DNA of 64,000 bases. Source: Noviherbaspirillum saxi (GTDB taxonomy: Bacteria > Pseudomonadota > Gammaproteobacteria > Burkholderiales > Burkholderiaceae_D). Position numbers and translations under genes: made by a program. The stretch spans positions 1,550,001 through 1,614,000 of the forward strand of contig NZ_QYUO01000001.1 of the NCBI RefSeq assembly GCF_003591035.1, read 5' to 3'. A model generated the notes under the pieces. It did not search any database and was not told where the DNA came from. It saw nothing but the letters and a program-made list of their open reading frames with translations. Every line of letters starts with the position of its first letter. Positions within the stretch are counted from its first letter, which is position 1. Positions 8,598 to 18,806 of this stretch are shown piece by piece.

Positions 8598-9662
8598 ATG
8601 AAATTCCGCCTGAAAAAACTATCCGAACAAGTCGTCGTCATTACCGGCGCGACCAGCGGCATCGGTTTGACCACCGCACGTCGTGCCGCTCAGCGTGGCG
8701 CAAAGCTGGTTCTGGTTGCGCGCAACGAAGATGCGCTGAAACAGCTTAATTTCGAGTTATCGAAGAAAGGTAACGAGGTCATCCATGTCGTCGCGGATGT
8801 CGGCATCGACGAAGATGTGCGGCGCGCGGCGCAGGCGGCCATCGAGCGTTTTGGCGGATTCGACACCTGGATCAACAACGCCGGAGTATCGATCTTCGGC
8901 CGGACGGAAGATGTATCTCTGCAAGACCAGCGGCGACTGTTCCAGACCAATTTCTGGGGAGTGGTTCATGGTTCACTGGTTGCCGTGGAGCACCTCAAGA
9001 AAAACGGTGGAGCCATCATCAATCTTGGCAGCGAAGTGTCGGACCGCGCGGTGCCGCTGCAAGGCATGTATTCGGCCTCCAAACATGCGGTCAAGGGTTT
9101 CACCGATTCACTCCGGCTGGAACTGGAAGAGGAAGGTGCGCCGGTCGCGGTGACTCTGATCAAGCCTGCAGCGATCGACACCATGTTCGTCGAACATGCA
9201 AAAAACTATATGGATGTGGAACCGCGGCTATCGCCGCCTATCTATGCACCCGAGGTCGCCGCCGATGCCATCCTGTATGCCGCGGAAAACTTCAAGCGCG
9301 ATATCTTCGTCGGCGGCGCAGCCCGGCTGGTTGCTTCCACCGCCCATCACGCGCCCCGCGTGATGGACAGCCTGATGAAGCGTTTCATGTTCTCGCAGCA
9401 GCGTACCCGCCGCCCGGCGCGTGACAGGAGTCAGAATAGTCTGCATAGCCCGAGTGCCGACCTGCAGGAAAGGCAGGGTTACGACGGTCATGTGTTTGAG
9501 TCCAGCCTGTATACCCAGGCGGCAATTCATCCCAAGACCGTCATGACGCTGCTGTTGACAGGTCTTGCCTTTGCAGTCTGGTGGAATCTGCGCGAACGGC
9601 AGGAGGCTGTGAGTCTCAATAACGACCCTGTTCCGCGCCCCGCGCTTGACATCACTTTCTGA
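8598..9662 (+). CDS. SDR-family oxidoreductase with C-terminal membrane segment
   Basis: A 354-residue short-chain dehydrogenase. The Rossmann nucleotide motif is TGATSGIG (17-24) and NNAG follows near residue 97. The catalytic YxxxK is Tyr158-SAS-Lys162, with Ser at GSEVSDR upstream. Unlike classical 250-residue SDRs, it carries about 100 extra residues, including a hydrophobic stretch near 315-330 (VMTLLLTGLAFAVWW), so it may be membrane-anchored. I start at the ATG at 8598 because GGAG lies ahead of it; the open frame continues upstream without conservation. The substrate is unknown. Confidence 0.85.
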   Translation: MKFRLKKLSEQVVVITGATSGIGLTTARRAAQRGAKLVLVARNEDALKQLNFELSKKGNEVIHVVADVGIDEDVRRAAQAAIERFGGFDTWINNAGVSIFGRTEDVSLQDQRRLFQTNFWGVVHGSLVAVEHLKKNGGAIINLGSEVSDRAVPLQGMYSASKHAVKGFTDSLRLELEEEGAPVAVTLIKPAAIDTMFVEHAKNYMDVEPRLSPPIYAPEVAADAILYAAENFKRDIFVGGAARLVASTAHHAPRVMDSLMKRFMFSQQRTRRPARDRSQNSLHSPSADLQERQGYDGHVFESSLYTQAAIHPKTVMTLLLTGLAFAVWWNLRERQEAVSLNNDPVPRPALDITF

Positions 9663-9671
9663 GGAATTCCA

Positions 9672-10064
9672 ATGGCACATCTGAACGAACAGCAAATAGG
9701 GCAGCTGCGGCAAATGCTGGACAAGCGATACGATGAATTGCGCGAGGAGTTGCATCAGGAAGTGAATGATCGCGACGGCTATCTTGATGTGGCAACCGAG
9801 GCACCCGATCCCGGCGATGCTTCCTTTGCCAACCTGACGCTCGACCTCGACAATGCGGCGACAACGCGCGATGTCACCGAATTGCATGCAATCGAAGCAA
9901 CGCGCGTGCGGATAGAGGATAAGACCTATGGCACCTGCGTCGATTGCGAGACCGCCATTCCATTCGAACGCCTGAAGGCGCAACTTACGGCGGAGCGTTG
10001 CACGCCTTGCCAGGAAGCCTATGAAAAGAAGCATCTCGACGCAGGGCGGGGCGCCACTATTTGA
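9672..10064 (+). CDS. TraR/DksA-family zinc-finger protein
   Basis: A 130-residue protein with a coiled N-terminal half and a C4 zinc finger: Cys89-Cys92 (YGTCVDC) and Cys110-Cys113 (RCTPC). This is the DksA/TraR fold that binds the RNA polymerase secondary channel. The acidic tip between the coiled helices reads APDPGDASFANL rather than the DxxDxA of true DksA, so it is probably a paralogue with a different effect. It starts 9 bp after the SDR gene with GAGGAA as ribosome site, suggesting co-transcription. Confidence 0.87.
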   Translation: MAHLNEQQIGQLRQMLDKRYDELREELHQEVNDRDGYLDVATEAPDPGDASFANLTLDLDNAATTRDVTELHAIEATRVRIEDKTYGTCVDCETAIPFERLKAQLTAERCTPCQEAYEKKHLDAGRGATI

Positions 10065-10174
10065 TGAAGAATGGAGGCTCTTTTGCCGGTTCCATGGTGC
10101 AACAATTTAATGCGCGCAGATAAACCTTGTTGGCCGTAAAATTATTACCGGTTGAAATAAAACAGGGAAATTGA

Positions 10175-11188
<1,014 letters not shown>

Positions 11189-11247
11189 GCGAAGATTTTA
11201 AAAAACCATCGTTGCCCGACAAAAGGAGTAGCCAGGTTAGGGACATC

Positions 11248-11352
11248 ATGAAGACCGACGCTGCAATGCTGGCTGACCATCCATCCGCACTTGGCGGTGC
11301 GCCCTGTGCATGCCTGTCCTTGCTAGACGGGCGGGGAGGGCCGCATGCCTGA
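11248..11352 (+). CDS. Possible 34-aa leader ORF before the DUF4126 gene
   Basis: An ATG at 11248 opens a 34-codon frame (MKTDAAMLADHPSALGG...) that ends by overlapping the start of the next gene, so translation could be coupled. The ribosome site is weak (TTAGGG) and there is no recognised domain. It may equally be untranslated leader. Confidence 0.25.
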   Translation: MKTDAAMLADHPSALGGAPCACLSLLDGRGGPHA

Positions 11353-11929
11353 TGTACTTTCGGCAGCCGCGCTGGCCGGGGGGCTTTCCTGGGCCAGCGG
11401 CATTCGCCTTTACATGACCCTGTTCATCGCCGGCCTGTTCGGACGCTCAGGATGGATAGACCTGCCGCCGGCGCTTGAAGTGTTGCAGTCGCCTTGGGTG
11501 ATCGGCATTACAGGCATATTGCTGATCGTTGAGTTTCTTGCGGACAAGGTGCCCGGCATCGATTCCGCCTGGGATGCGATCCAGACCTTCATTCGCGTAC
11601 CGGCCGGCGCGGTGCTGGGCGCTGCGGCGCTGGGCGAGATAGGTCCGGAGTGGTCTGCCATCGCCGCTCTTCTTGGCGGCACCTTCGCGGCTGGCGCGCA
11701 CATGACCAAGGCCGGCAGCCGCGCCCTCATCAATACCTCGCCGGAACCATTCAGCAACTGGGCGGCTTCGTTTTCCGAAGATGTCGCCGTCATGGGCGGT
11801 CTGTGGGCCGCTTTTTTCTATCCCTGGGTCCTGTTCGGATTCCTGATCGTTTTCTTCCTTGCCGCCTTGTGGCTGATGCCAAAGTTATGGCGCGGCCTGC
11901 GCTGGCTTTTCAGAAAGTTGAGTACCTGA
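11345..11929 (+). CDS. DUF4126 domain membrane protein
   Basis: A 194-residue inner-membrane protein with about four hydrophobic segments. It starts with the family signature SAAALAGGLSWASGIRLYMTLFIAGL and keeps ADKVPGIDSAWDAIQTFIR. The function of DUF4126 proteins is unknown. The stop overlaps the permease start (TGATG), so the two are translationally coupled, which may mean they act together. Confidence 0.85.
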   Translation: MPDVLSAAALAGGLSWASGIRLYMTLFIAGLFGRSGWIDLPPALEVLQSPWVIGITGILLIVEFLADKVPGIDSAWDAIQTFIRVPAGAVLGAAALGEIGPEWSAIAALLGGTFAAGAHMTKAGSRALINTSPEPFSNWAASFSEDVAVMGGLWAAFFYPWVLFGFLIVFFLAALWLMPKLWRGLRWLFRKLST

Positions 11930-14436
11930 TGTTTTTACAGGCAATACAAATGACCCGCCGCGACTGGCGGGCGGGGGAGTTGCGTTTTCTCCTGATCGCC
12001 CTGATCGTGGCGGTCGCTTCCCTTTCTTCGGTCGGCTTTTTCATCGATCGCATGCGCGCTGGCCTCAGCCGCGACGCCCACCAGTTGTTGGGTGGCGATC
12101 TTGTCGTGAATGCGGACCAGCCGCTCAATGCCGAATGGCGCGCGGAAGCAAAGCGGCGCGGACTCGGCCTTGCTGAAACCGTGACCTTCCCCAGCATGGC
12201 ATTGGCCGGGGAAGGCGACAATACCCGTTCGCAGCTTGCGTCGATCAAGGCGGTATCCGATGGTTATCCTTTACGCGGTACGCTCAAGCTGGCCAACGGC
12301 GGCGAAGGCGCCGACATCGAGACGCGCGAGATTCCTGCCACAGGATCGGTATGGGTGGATAAGTCCATCCTGCCCACGCTGGATATCAAGGTTGGCGACA
12401 AGCTGCGCCTTGGCGATCTTTCATTCGTGGTGGCGCGCATCATTTCCATCGAGCCGGACCGGGGTGCGGGCTTCATCAACTTCGCGCCGCGGGTCATGTT
12501 GTCCATGCCTGATCTTGCCGGCACCAACCTGATCCAGAATGGGTCCCGCGTGACTTATCGCATGTTGCTGGCGGGGCCGGCACGCGACATCGCCGCCTAT
12601 CAGAAATGGTTGCAACATGTCATCGAGCGCGAGAATGCAAAAGGTGTCCGCATCGAATCGCTGGAATCCGGACGTCCGGAAATGCGTGCCACGCTGGACC
12701 GGGCCGAACAGTTTCTCTCACTGGTCGGGCTATTGTCCGCGATGCTGGCTGCAGTCGCCGTCGCGATGGCCGCACGTCGTTTCATGCTGCGCCATCTTGA
12801 TGCCTGCGCCATGCTCAGGTTTCTCGGCCTGACACAGAATCAGGTCACGACGATGTACCTGGTCGAGTTCGCGCTGGTCGGTCTGGCTGGCAGCGTGCTC
12901 GGCGCCGTCGCAGGGTATGCCGCCCATTTCGTCCTGCTCGAATGGCTGGGCAAGCTGGTTGCGAGCGACTTGCCGGCCGCCAGCTGGATACCCGCCGTGC
13001 AAGGCGTGGCCACGGGCTTGCTGTTGCTGATCGGGTTTGCCATACCCCCCATACTGCAGTTGCGCAACGTGCCGCACAACCGCGTGATACGGCGCGAACA
13101 GGATCCGCCGCAAGCGGCAACCATGGCTACCTATGCACTTGGCCTGCTTACATTTATCGCATTGCTGTTGTGGCAGTCGGGCAATCCCAAGCTGGGCTTG
13201 CTGACCGCCGCAGGCTTTCTTGGCGGCTTTGCGGTATTCGCTCTTGCAGGTTGGGGGGCGGTGCGCTCGCTGCGCCATGTTCGAAGCGTCATCAATCATC
13301 CTTCATGGCGATTCGCGATCACGGCATTGCAGCGCCGCACCGGTGCGACCGTCGTGCAGGTCGTGGCGCTGTCGCTGGGGTTGATGGCATTGCTGCTGCT
13401 GACAGTGATTCGCGGCGACCTGGTCGATGCCTGGCGCAACTCCACGCCACCCGATGCACCCAACCGTTTCATACTCAATATCCAGCCGGAACAAAAGTCG
13501 GATATCGAACAGCGTCTGGCTGCGGCCGGCAACGGCAACGGTGCATCGGCGCTCTATCCGATGATTCGCGGCCGCCTCATCAAGATCAATGAAACCGTCA
13601 TCACTGGTGATACCTACGTCGATGACCGCGCACGGCGTCTGGTCGATCGGGAATTCAATCTCTCCACCATGCGCAGCATGCCTGCACAGAATCAGATCAT
13701 TGCCGGCCGCTGGTATGACGACAGCAAACCGGAAGCTTCGGTCGAGGAAGGGCTTGCCAAAACACTCAATCTGAAGCTGGGCGACCGTCTGCGCTTCGAC
13801 ATTGGTGGTCAGCAAGTCGAGGCTACCGTCACCAGCCTTCGCAAGCTGGAGTGGGGTTCGATGCGCGTGAATTTCTTCGTGATCCTGAACCCGGCATTGA
13901 TGAAAGAAATGCCTCAGACCTGGATCACTGCCTTTCATCTACCGGAAGACAAATCGCCGCTAGCCAATGAACTGACACGCGATTACCCCAACCTGACGAT
14001 CGTCGATATCGGCAGCCTCGTCAGGCAGGTACAAAGCGTGGTCGACCAAGTGGTCACCGCAGTCGAATTCCTGTTCCTGTTCACGCTCGCATCAGGGGTG
14101 CTGGTGCTGTATGCCGCTTTGGTCGCTTCGCAGGACGAGCGGATTCGGGAATCCGGACTGCTGCGTGCACTGGGCGCAACCCGTTCGCAATTGTCGCAGG
14201 CACAGTGGATAGAATTTGCCCTGGTCGGCGGACTTGCCGGAATGCTCGCGGCGAGCGGCGCCGCCGCGATCGGGTGGACGCTGGCGCGCTACGTATTCAA
14301 TTTTGAATGGTCCTTCAGTCCGGTGGTATGGCTTGCGGGTCTGATCACAGGTTCCGTCTGCGCATTCGTCGGCGGCTGGGCGGGCTTGCGCAATGTATTG
14401 AACCAGCCTCCACTACAGACTTTGCGCGGCGGCTGA
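11929..14436 (+). CDS. Large FtsX-type ABC transporter permease (YbbP-like)
   Basis: An 835-residue inner-membrane protein. One membrane segment near the N-terminus (LRFLLIALIVAVASLSSVGFF) precedes a periplasmic domain, then two FtsX permease units are seen (around residues 260-400 and 710-830, e.g. FLFLFTLASGVLVLYAALVA). This is the YbbP/LolC-like plan of lipoprotein- or lipid-handling ABC systems. The matching ATPase (YbbA-like) is not in the window. The start at 11929 overlaps the DUF4126 stop; the longer open frame from 11650 runs through that gene and is rejected. Confidence 0.88.
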   Translation: MFLQAIQMTRRDWRAGELRFLLIALIVAVASLSSVGFFIDRMRAGLSRDAHQLLGGDLVVNADQPLNAEWRAEAKRRGLGLAETVTFPSMALAGEGDNTRSQLASIKAVSDGYPLRGTLKLANGGEGADIETREIPATGSVWVDKSILPTLDIKVGDKLRLGDLSFVVARIISIEPDRGAGFINFAPRVMLSMPDLAGTNLIQNGSRVTYRMLLAGPARDIAAYQKWLQHVIERENAKGVRIESLESGRPEMRATLDRAEQFLSLVGLLSAMLAAVAVAMAARRFMLRHLDACAMLRFLGLTQNQVTTMYLVEFALVGLAGSVLGAVAGYAAHFVLLEWLGKLVASDLPAASWIPAVQGVATGLLLLIGFAIPPILQLRNVPHNRVIRREQDPPQAATMATYALGLLTFIALLLWQSGNPKLGLLTAAGFLGGFAVFALAGWGAVRSLRHVRSVINHPSWRFAITALQRRTGATVVQVVALSLGLMALLLLTVIRGDLVDAWRNSTPPDAPNRFILNIQPEQKSDIEQRLAAAGNGNGASALYPMIRGRLIKINETVITGDTYVDDRARRLVDREFNLSTMRSMPAQNQIIAGRWYDDSKPEASVEEGLAKTLNLKLGDRLRFDIGGQQVEATVTSLRKLEWGSMRVNFFVILNPALMKEMPQTWITAFHLPEDKSPLANELTRDYPNLTIVDIGSLVRQVQSVVDQVVTAVEFLFLFTLASGVLVLYAALVASQDERIRESGLLRALGATRSQLSQAQWIEFALVGGLAGMLAASGAAAIGWTLARYVFNFEWSFSPVVWLAGLITGSVCAFVGGWAGLRNVLNQPPLQTLRGG

Positions 14437-14442
14437 GTTTTA

Positions 14443-14495
14443 CGGAGCCATCAATCGATGCACGGATGCAAGCCGTGTGTCGATTGATGGCTCCG
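14443..14495 (+). terminator. Long hairpin after the permease gene
   Basis: Arms 14443-14465 and 14473-14495 pair over 23 bp with two non-Watson-Crick positions (CGGAGCCATCAATCGA with its complement) around a 7-nt loop. It starts seven bases after the stop. There is no T-run, so it may be an mRNA 3' end stabiliser rather than an intrinsic terminator. Confidence 0.5.
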
Positions 14496-15091
14496 CAGCC
14501 TGTTCAGGCTTCGGATATTTCTTCTTGTCATCTTCAATACGCGGCGATATTTTGCGTTGCCGATCTTCTTCCGCAGTCTCGTTCTCTTTTTCGATCCGCT
14601 TGACTTCAAGCCCGTTTTCACGTCCGCAAAGCAAGAACTTTTAATCCACGTTAAAGGTTGGCCTGCGTAGGTGTGCTTTTCCGCAAGGTTTCCGGGCTGA
14701 CTCTCTCCTATCGTGACATCAGCACATTTACGTATGCGTAAAACAGCTTTTCAGACGCCTAATAAAGGTGTTTGCGACGCACGCAACGCTTTGAGATAGC
14801 ACGGTTTCATATCTTATTTTGCGTTGATGCTTGTCAAAACAGCGAGTAGGAGGAAACGTAGAGTTGTATATCAGTTAAGCCGCCGATGGTCTGAGGCAAC
14901 GAAAATGATGGGAGTGCGGCAAGCTTTCGCTTCATCGCCGCGCACGAAATCCCGGTTAGTTCGAGCGCGCATCTCCTTAGTTGCCAAGCCTGCTTCAGCC
15001 AGGCGACAGACAGGTCGACACAAGGCTTCCCTCAACATTGCAAATGCCATCCATCGCCATGGCAGTTTTGTATTAATACTGGAGTAATCAT
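14496..15091. other. Non-coding leader region of the EPS locus
   Basis: About 600 bp without a convincing gene, ahead of the first EPS gene. A TTG-started 64-codon frame on the minus strand (14440-14634) is K/E-rich and unsupported. I found no clear sigma-54 or ECF-type promoter; AT-rich stretches near 14720-14830 are the likeliest promoter region. The length suggests regulated transcription of the EPS genes. Confidence 0.5.
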
Positions 15092-16270
15092 ATGCAGTCC
15101 TATTCCAAGGCATCCCTCAAGAGATGGAGTGTCATGTTGTTAATGCCATGGTTTGCGGCAGGTTGCGCTTCCGTCGCACCTGGCCTGCACTTCAACACAA
15201 AAGACCGTGCATCGGGATATAGCGCTTCCAATTCTGCTGGCGCTGCCGGCGAAGACACGACAGACGCAGTGCTCAAGCCGATTACTCCTCAACTGGTAAG
15301 GACGGAACGCGAACTCCGCGAAAAGCAGGTAACTCAGGATATCAGCAAGCTGCTCGGCAAATCCGCGCCTTATACCATCGATAGTGGCGACGTATTGTCG
15401 ATCGTCGTGTGGGATCACCCGGAATTGTCCAACGCCGCGACGGTCGCGACCGGTGGTCCGGTCGGTGTCGGCGCCGATGCGTCGACATCGGCGACAACCG
15501 CACCCCCAGCCGGCTTTATCGTCGACCATGAAGGCATGATCCAGTTCCCCTATGCCGGGCCGCTGAAGGTGGCAGGACTGACGCAGGATCAGGCGCGCAA
15601 CATGCTCGCGTCCAAGCTTTCCAAGTATCTCAAGCAGCCCAAGGTCACGTTGCGCGTGCAGTCCTACCGCAGCAAGCGTGTCTATGTCGACGGTGAAGTC
15701 AAGAACCCGGGCCTGCAGGCGATGAACGACATCCCGATGACATTGGTCGAGGCATTGAACCGTGCGGGCGGCGTGCTGCCGACCGGCGATCAGAGCCAGG
15801 TCGTGGTCAATCGCAGTGGCGTGAACTATCAGATCAATCTACCGCAGCTGGTACAGCGCGGCATCAACCCGGGCAGCATCATGCTGACGAACGGCGACGT
15901 GGTACGTGTGCGGTCGCGCGACGAAAGCAAGGTATTCGTGTCCGGCGAAGTGGTCAGCCCGCGCGCGCTGCCGATGTACAACGGGCGGCTCACATTGAAC
16001 GAAGCATTGGGTGAATCAGGCGGTATCAACCCGCTCAGCGGAGACGGCAGCCAGATCTATGTCGTGCGCAAGAGCGGCACCGATCAGGTTGTATACCAGC
16101 TCGATGGACGATCGCCCGGCGCGCTGGCAATGGCCGAAGGCTTTGAGCTTGCGCCGAAGGATGTGGTCTACGTGGCCGCGACGCCCCTCGCCAATTGGCA
16201 CCGCGCGATCAGCCTCATCCTTCCCGGCGCGTTGTCGTCGGCAGTCGGCGCAGCGCAGCCGGCACGTTGA
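15092..16270 (+). CDS. Polysaccharide export outer-membrane lipoprotein (Wza-like)
   Basis: A 392-residue secreted lipoprotein. The signal peptide ends at AAGC with Cys25 as lipid site. A Poly_export domain (about 85-190; DSGDVLSIVVWDHPEL, YAGPLKVAGLTQDQAR) is followed by two SLBB domains (YVDGEVKNPGLQAM and FVSGEVVSPRALPMY). This is the Wza family, which forms the outer-membrane exit channel for capsule/EPS. GGAG precedes the ATG. It is the first gene of the plus-strand EPS half, followed 165 bp later by the kinase partner. Confidence 0.95.
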   Translation: MQSYSKASLKRWSVMLLMPWFAAGCASVAPGLHFNTKDRASGYSASNSAGAAGEDTTDAVLKPITPQLVRTERELREKQVTQDISKLLGKSAPYTIDSGDVLSIVVWDHPELSNAATVATGGPVGVGADASTSATTAPPAGFIVDHEGMIQFPYAGPLKVAGLTQDQARNMLASKLSKYLKQPKVTLRVQSYRSKRVYVDGEVKNPGLQAMNDIPMTLVEALNRAGGVLPTGDQSQVVVNRSGVNYQINLPQLVQRGINPGSIMLTNGDVVRVRSRDESKVFVSGEVVSPRALPMYNGRLTLNEALGESGGINPLSGDGSQIYVVRKSGTDQVVYQLDGRSPGALAMAEGFELAPKDVVYVAATPLANWHRAISLILPGALSSAVGAAQPAR

Positions 16271-16435
16271 TCGAGCCACGGTGACCGCTACCTCGCACCG
16301 CGATGCCCGGCGATGGATGCCCTCATCACAGAACGTTCATCGGCAGGGGTAGATGCATTACCGACGGCGGCGGTCCTGTGCGGCCAAACATCCTGACACC
16401 GTTCACGAACGCACTTAAAAAAAGCAGATAACCTT

Positions 16436-18694
16436 ATGATGACTCATACCATACCTCCGCAGCTGACCGGACCCGTCCGGATCGAAGAACCGCCAGCAGA
16501 GCTGGCTAGCTATCTGGATGTCCTGTGGGAAAGCCGGTGGCTGATCGTAACGATCGCCCTCATGGCAACACTGCTGGCGGGGGCATATGCTTTCATGACC
16601 ACACCGGTGTATCGGTCCAATATGCTGATCCACGTTGAAGAAGAAGGGCAGCGCAACGCCAACAATATTGTCGGCGACTTGTCTTCGATGTTCGACGTCA
16701 AGACGTCGGCGCTGGCTGAAATGGAGCTCGTGCAGTCGCGCCTCGTCGTGTCCCGCGCAACCGACAACCTGCGTCTTTATATCAATGCCTCGCCGAAGTA
16801 TTTTCCCGGCGTAGGTTTCTGGCTTGCCAGCAAGAACAAACAACTGTCCGAGCCGGGCGTGTTGGGGTACGGTGGTTATGTCTGGGGCGCCGAAAAAATC
16901 GATGTCGCGGTATTCAACGTGCCGGAAGCGCTCCTCAACCGTCCGTTCGTCGTCACCGCCGAAGGCGGCGGCAGCTTTCGTCTGACACAGAAGGAGCAGG
17001 GCATCGACCTGAAGGCCAAGGTGGGTGAAACCTCCATCTTCGAGCTGCCGAACGGTACCATCGAAATCCGTGTGGACAGACTTGATGGCAAACCGGGCGC
17101 AGAGTTCGGACTTTCCCGCGCTTCGCGTCTTGCAACCATTGAAGGCATCCAGCGATCGATGAAGGTCGAAGAGCTTGGCGGCAAGCAATCCGGTGTGATC
17201 GGCGTTAGCCTGCAAGGCTCGGATCCGCGCCTGATCAACGGCGTATTGTCTGAAGTCGGTAAGGAATACGTAAAACAGAACGCTGCGCGTAAAACGGAAG
17301 ATGCGGAAAAATCCCTGGCTTACCTGAACAAGCAGCTTCCCGAAATCAAGTCGCAGCTGGAGCAGGCTGAAGCCAAGTACAACGCGTTCCGTAATGCGAA
17401 CGGCACAATCGATCTGGGTGAAGAGTCCAAGCTCAGTCTGCAGCAGTCGTCCGCAGCCAAACTGAAGAAGATGGAACTGCAGCAAAAGAAAATTGAACTG
17501 CTGGCGCGTTATACCGAAGACCATCCGGCCGTGCAGGGGATCGATAGCCAGCTGAAGGAAATCAATGGCCAGATCAGTGCGATGAATGATCACATCAAGC
17601 AGTTGCCGCAGATCGAGCAGAACCTTCTGCGCCTGTCGCGTGAAGTCAAGGTCAATACGGATCTCTATACCCAGCTCTTGAACACCGCACAGCAGCTGCG
17701 CCTGGTCACTGTAGGCAAGGTAAGCAACGTGCGTCTCGTCGACAGCCCGATGATGGCCGAAAAGCCGATCAAGCCAAATCGTCCGGTACTGCTGGCGCTG
17801 GGTCTGATGGCGGGCCTCTTCCTCGGTGTGGTTGCTGCGTTCCTGCGCAAATCCCTGGCTGGCGGCATCGATTCGCCGGAAAAGCTGGAAGCGATCGCCG
17901 GCGTGCCGGTATTCGCCACCATCCCGCACAGCAAGAAGCAGAAAGAACTGTATCAGCAGGTCAGCGCCAAGCATCAGAAGGTGCCTCTGCTGGCCAACGT
18001 ATCGTCGACCGACGTCGCGGTGGAAAGCCTGCGCAATTTCCGTACGGCGCTGCAGTTCTCGCTGCCTAAGTTCAAGAACAATATCGTGTTGATCACCGGT
18101 GCGACACCTGGCATGGGCAAGTCCTTCGTGTCGGCCAATCTTGCAGCGATTATGGCTGCGACCGGCAAGAAAGTATTGCTGATCGACGCCGACCTGCGCA
18201 ATGGCCTGCTGCATCTCTACTTCGGCTTCGGTCGCCATGACGGCCTGTCGGATGCGATTGCCGGTGCACGTCGTCTCGACCAGGTGATTCATCACAGCGT
18301 GATCGACAACATGGACTTCATTACGACGGGCACCTTGCCGCAACATCCGTCGGAACTGCTGCTGCGTCCTAACTTTGGCGCCTTCCTGCAGGAACTGTCC
18401 TCACGTTACGACCTGGTGCTGATCGATGCGCCGCCCATCCTGGCGGTCGCAGACACCATGATCATCGGCGCACAGGCAGGCGCGATCTACATCATGACCC
18501 GCGCCGGCGTCACCACACCTGGCGAAATCAACGAGTCGATGAAGCGCCTGGCGCAAGCCGGACTGGAAGCGAAAGGCGTGCTGTTCAACGACCTGAAGGT
18601 GCGGCCGGGCCGCTACGGCTATGGCTACACCTATGGACGTTCCGGCTACAGTCAGCGGCCTGCTGGCAACACCCCGTTGATCGAAGCGTCGTAA
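16436..18694 (+). CDS. Polysaccharide copolymerase / tyrosine autokinase (Wzc-like)
   Basis: A 752-residue inner-membrane protein that sets chain length and phosphorylates itself on tyrosine. A Wzz domain lies between two membrane segments (about residues 35-55 and 449-470), with a long coiled coil in between. The cytosolic BY-kinase has Walker A (GATPGMGKS, about 555), Walker A' (LLIDADLRNG) and Walker B (LVLIDAPP). The C-terminus holds the tyrosine cluster RYGYGYTYGRSGY used for autophosphorylation. No matching low-molecular-weight phosphatase (Wzb) is seen in the window. Confidence 0.95.
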   Translation: MMTHTIPPQLTGPVRIEEPPAELASYLDVLWESRWLIVTIALMATLLAGAYAFMTTPVYRSNMLIHVEEEGQRNANNIVGDLSSMFDVKTSALAEMELVQSRLVVSRATDNLRLYINASPKYFPGVGFWLASKNKQLSEPGVLGYGGYVWGAEKIDVAVFNVPEALLNRPFVVTAEGGGSFRLTQKEQGIDLKAKVGETSIFELPNGTIEIRVDRLDGKPGAEFGLSRASRLATIEGIQRSMKVEELGGKQSGVIGVSLQGSDPRLINGVLSEVGKEYVKQNAARKTEDAEKSLAYLNKQLPEIKSQLEQAEAKYNAFRNANGTIDLGEESKLSLQQSSAAKLKKMELQQKKIELLARYTEDHPAVQGIDSQLKEINGQISAMNDHIKQLPQIEQNLLRLSREVKVNTDLYTQLLNTAQQLRLVTVGKVSNVRLVDSPMMAEKPIKPNRPVLLALGLMAGLFLGVVAAFLRKSLAGGIDSPEKLEAIAGVPVFATIPHSKKQKELYQQVSAKHQKVPLLANVSSTDVAVESLRNFRTALQFSLPKFKNNIVLITGATPGMGKSFVSANLAAIMAATGKKVLLIDADLRNGLLHLYFGFGRHDGLSDAIAGARRLDQVIHHSVIDNMDFITTGTLPQHPSELLLRPNFGAFLQELSSRYDLVLIDAPPILAVADTMIIGAQAGAIYIMTRAGVTTPGEINESMKRLAQAGLEAKGVLFNDLKVRPGRYGYGYTYGRSGYSQRPAGNTPLIEAS

Positions 18695-18806
18695 TCCTTT
18701 CGTTTCGTCACTGGTCGGAGAACGCACGGCATGGCTGCGTTCTCCGACAGCCCACCTCATGGGCATTCTCCTCCCTCAACGTTTTCCTCTTCTGGCTAAG
18801 CGAAAA

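Noticed and set aside
11650-11928. N-terminal extension of the FtsX-type permease
   Set aside because: It lies fully inside the DUF4126 gene in another frame; the ATG at 11929 gives the expected membrane start.
14440-14634. 64-codon minus-strand frame (TTG start), K/E-rich
   Set aside because: Overlaps the hairpin after the permease gene, weak start, low-complexity composition.
14650-14680. Possible sigma-54 promoter before the EPS genes (TGGC...TGC)
   Set aside because: The GG to GC spacing is wrong for a -24/-12 promoter.
16415-18346. 643-codon minus-strand frame opposite the Wzc-like gene
   Set aside because: Long only because of the codon bias of the real gene on the other strand; no recognisable domain.
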